A DNA stretch of 64,000 nucleotides from Planktothrix sp. PCC 11201 (GTDB lineage: Bacteria > Cyanobacteriota > Cyanobacteriia > Cyanobacteriales > Microcoleaceae), in assembly GCF_900009135.1 (NCBI RefSeq), contig NZ_LT797693.1, positions 315,276 to 379,275 on the forward strand. The letters run 5' to 3'. How positions within the stretch are numbered: the first letter of the stretch is position 1; every line of letters starts with the position of its first letter. Below the pieces are notes generated by a model that saw nothing but the letters and a program-made list of their open reading frames with translations, was not told the origin of the DNA and did no database searches. Both the position numbers and the translations under genes were made by a program. Below, in pieces: positions 61,807 to 64,000 of this stretch.

Positions 61807-62853
61807 TCACCCTTTATACAAAAGCATCACATCTTCTAAGGACATTCGGGACTGCGCCCCTAATGTTAAGGGTGAAATATGACCTCGAATCAGATGGTCT
61901 GAGGCGGCACAAGCAATCATGGCGGCGTTATCGGTACAATATTTTAATGGGGGAAATAATACCCGCAAATCGTGAATTTTAGCCGCCTCTTGGAGATGGT
62001 TTCTTAACCCACTATTTGCCGCCACACCGCCCCCAATAGCAATTGTATCTAATCCAAAATCTAAGGCACAAGCGATCGCCCTTTTAGTTAAACTTTTAGC
62101 CACGGTATCTTGAAAGCTCGCCGCAATATCGGCAACGGGTAAGGGGGTATTTTCTTTTTTTTCCAAGGTTTGAACTAACCTTAATACCGCCGTTTTTAAC
62201 CCGCTAAAACTGGAGTGATAGGGATGATAACCGCCATTGGGGAGGGAAATCTTACCTTCGGGTAAGGCAAAGGCTTTGGGGTTGCCTTGGCTGGCTAATT
62301 GGTCAATAATTGGCCCCCCAGGATAGCCCAAGTTTAATAACCGGGCTACTTTATCAAAGGCTTCCCCGGCGGCATCATCCATCGTATGTCCCAAGATTTC
62401 ATAGACCCCGCAATCTTTGACATGAATTAAACTGGTATGACCCCCCGATACCAACAGACATAAAAACGGTGGCTGAAGACTGGTTTCGGTTAAATAGCTG
62501 GCATAGATATGACCTTCGAGGTGATGAATCCCTAAAAAGGGTTTATCATGCACTAAGGCTAAGGTTTTAGCGGTGGTAATGCCCGTTATTAACGCCCCTA
62601 CCAGTCCCGGCGCACAGGTAGCCGCTACACCATCAATGGCAGACCAGTCTAAACCTGCGATTTCTAAAGCTTGGTCAAGGACAGGATTAACCATTTCTAA
62701 ATGATGGCGGGAGGCAACCTCGGGGACAACCCCGCCATATTGTTGATGAATGGCGATTTGAGAGGCCACAACATTGCTTAAAACTTTACGATTCTTTACA
62801 ATTGCGACCCCGGTTTCGTCACAACTTGTTTCAATTGCTAAAACTGTTGCCAT
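61807..62853 (-). CDS. tsaD: tRNA N6-threonylcarbamoyladenosine transferase TsaD
   Basis: The 348-residue ASKHA-fold metalloenzyme transfers threonylcarbamoyl to A37 of ANN-decoding tRNAs. [15 protein letters not shown] at 5-19, the metal motif [10 protein letters not shown] near 109-118, and [10 protein letters not shown] near 133-142 are the standard signatures. Full length and start ATG 62853 are clear. It is divergent from psaF across 233 bp, a gene arrangement also seen in other cyanobacteria. Confidence 0.96.
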   Translation of the reverse strand: MATVLAIETSCDETGVAIVKNRKVLSNVVASQIAIHQQYGGVVPEVASRHHLEMVNPVLDQALEIAGLDWSAIDGVAATCAPGLVGALITGITTAKTLALVHDKPFLGIHHLEGHIYASYLTETSLQPPFLCLLVSGGHTSLIHVKDCGVYEILGHTMDDAAGEAFDKVARLLNLGYPGGPIIDQLASQGNPKAFALPEGKISLPNGGYHPYHSSFSGLKTAVLRLVQTLEKKENTPLPVADIAASFQDTVAKSLTKRAIACALDFGLDTIAIGGGVAANSGLRNHLQEAAKIHDLRVLFPPLKYCTDNAAMIACAASDHLIRGHISPLTLGAQSRMSLEDVMLLYKG

Positions 62854-63086
62854 TGACTGATAAATTTTATGAAATGATTGGAGCTAACTTTGATTAGCTT
62901 TATCATGGCAGATTTTTTAGGTACAGTGAACAACTGAACCTAATAGTCAAATTAGTGCGTGGGTCTTCACCTCGGTTTGAGGGATAACAAACGCTTTGTC
63001 CGGTGGTTGTTAAGAAGGAGTTATCAAAACACCTTCGGTTCAACGGATGAAAAACGTATTGTTCTGTAACAAAAGGAAACACTTCT

Positions 63087-63578
63087 ATGCGTCGATTGTT
63101 AGCTGCTATTCTGGCCCTGGGCTTGTGGATGACCGTTGTTCCCGCAGCTTCAGCTTATAACCTGGTTCCCTGCTCTGAATCTTCGGTATTTCAGCAACGA
63201 GCCAAAACCTCTATCTCTGTTGCGGCTAACCCGGCACAGGCAAAAGCACGCTTTGAACGCTATTCCCAAGAACTCTGCGGAAAAGAAGATGGCTTACCCC
63301 ATTTAATCGTAGATGGCAGCCTATCCCATGCGGGAGATTTCTTAATTCCTGGGGTTCTGTTCCTGTATATTGCCGGATGGATTGGTTGGGTCGGTCGGTC
63401 TTATTTACAATATGCGAGAAAGAGCGAAAACCCCGCAGAAAAAGAAATTATCATCGATGTTCCTGTGGCTCTGACCTATATGTTAAGTGGCTTCCTGTGG
63501 CCCTTAGCCGCGTTGAAAGAAATGACCACGGGTGAAATGTACGCCAAAGATGACGAAATCACCGTTTCACCTCGTTAA
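63087..63578 (+). CDS. psaF: Photosystem I subunit III (PsaF)
   Basis: The 163-residue precursor has a signal peptide (hydrophobic about 4-20, ASAYNLVPC) and the PsaF mature sequence: [19 protein letters not shown] at 24-42, [20 protein letters not shown] near 56-75, and a helix [19 protein letters not shown] near 91-109. PsaF spans the thylakoid membrane and in cyanobacteria binds the plastocyanin/cytochrome c6 side of photosystem I. AAAGGA precedes ATG 63087. psaJ follows in the operon. Confidence 0.97.
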   Translation: MRRLLAAILALGLWMTVVPAASAYNLVPCSESSVFQQRAKTSISVAANPAQAKARFERYSQELCGKEDGLPHLIVDGSLSHAGDFLIPGVLFLYIAGWIGWVGRSYLQYARKSENPAEKEIIIDVPVALTYMLSGFLWPLAALKEMTTGEMYAKDDEITVSPR

Positions 63579-63754
63579 TTACGGAATTCTTAAACAGAGA
63601 TTTGGGAAGATTTCAGTTGAATTAATCACCTAAATATTCCCAAATTATCCCATAAACAAAGTTTGTTTATGTTCTAATAATCTTTGTGAATTCTGCTTTC
63701 TTTTAACAGATTAATTGTTGTTCACACGGTTCTAAACTTAGGAGAAAAACCCCC

Positions 63755-63883
63755 ATGCAGTATTTCCTGAAATATCTTTCAACAGCACCCGTTTTAGCTG
63801 CGGCTTTGATGGTTTTTACGGCTGGAGTTTTAATCGAATTTAATCGCTTTTTCCCCGATTTACTGTTCCATCCCCTCTCTTAA
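63755..63883 (+). CDS. psaJ: Photosystem I subunit IX (PsaJ)
   Basis: The 42-residue product starts [16 protein letters not shown] and ends [17 protein letters not shown], the classic PsaJ. It is a one-helix subunit adjacent to PsaF. AGGAG lies about ten bases upstream of ATG 63755. It is 176 bp after psaF, and the two form the usual psaFJ unit. Confidence 0.97.
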   Translation: MQYFLKYLSTAPVLAAALMVFTAGVLIEFNRFFPDLLFHPLS

Positions 63884-63900
63884 TCAAACCTGGAGCTAAA

Positions 63901-64000
63901 AGGGGAACAGGGAACAGGTAATAGGTAATGGGTAATAGGTAATGGGTAATAGCAAGAGTTTACCTCCCCTGCCTCCCCTGCCCCCCTGCCCCCCCCTGCT
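63901..64000. repeat. Low-complexity G/A and C/T repeat tract at window end
   Basis: Units GGTAATAGGTAATGGGTAATAG are followed by CTCCCCTGCC runs. Similar tracts lie near 3300-3335, and the heptamer tract at 32476 is of the same style. No gene seen. Confidence 0.7.

Overview
This window is a cyanobacterial chromosome segment, most likely from a filamentous Oscillatoriales-type strain (Planktothrix or a relative; the genus is inferred). The evidence is photosystem I genes (psaL, psaI, psaF, psaJ), petN, gun4, a plastoquinone-type ubiA, a pilMNOQ cluster, Uma2 nucleases, about 27 GCGATCGC (HIP1) palindromes spread along the window, and many short palindromic or G-rich intergenic repeats. Coding sequence fills both strands in short operons.

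0-14.6 kb: a truncated alpha/beta hydrolase, agmatinase, a Gfo/Idh/MocA oxidoreductase, an unrecognised NRPI-repeat protein, divergent ubiA and ppx, a very large polytopic membrane protein, a Uma2 nuclease, petN (29 codons), a small membrane protein, a PhzF-type isomerase and a sugar-type binding lipoprotein. 14.8-20.0 kb: the type IV pilus operon pilM-pilN-pilO-pilQ, with no pilP. 20.2-35.0 kb: HU, CobD-type decarboxylase, a DrrAB-like ABC exporter, gun4, an RfaE2-type nucleotidyltransferase, an HpsJ-like protein with a GT2 glycosyltransferase (cell-surface polysaccharide), a second ABC-2 exporter, a TxlA-type thioredoxin, an NIL-ferredoxin, a GIY-YIG protein and an aldo/keto reductase. 35.2-40.7 kb: a PAS/GAF/GGDEF diguanylate cyclase, a hybrid histidine kinase and tRNA-Glu(UUC).

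40.8-51.8 kb: M42 peptidase, Uma2, DUF2330 with an RnfD-like membrane protein, patatin lipase, an MtnX-like phosphatase, recQ, DUF427 and recJ. 52.3-55.0 kb: a convergent restriction-modification pair, an HsdM-like methylase fused to one HsdS-like recognition domain facing a MamI-like nuclease. 55.2-64.0 kb: psaL-psaI and psaF-psaJ (with tsaD) flank an accessory stretch containing two RTX proteins, a 5'-defective toxin-tip-like ORF coupled to an immunity-like gene, and other small genes.

The most unexpected signal is that the N-terminus of the first RTX protein (57.4 kb) matches, without gaps, 48 residues inside the PilQ secretin encoded 38 kb away (26 of 48 identical by my count). This suggests a shared domain and possibly a functional link between an exported Ca-binding protein and the pilus secretin. 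Second is the toxin-tip-like ORF with a strong Shine-Dalgarno but AUC where the start codon should be. It overlaps an immunity-like gene and is bracketed by two copies of a palindromic repeat.
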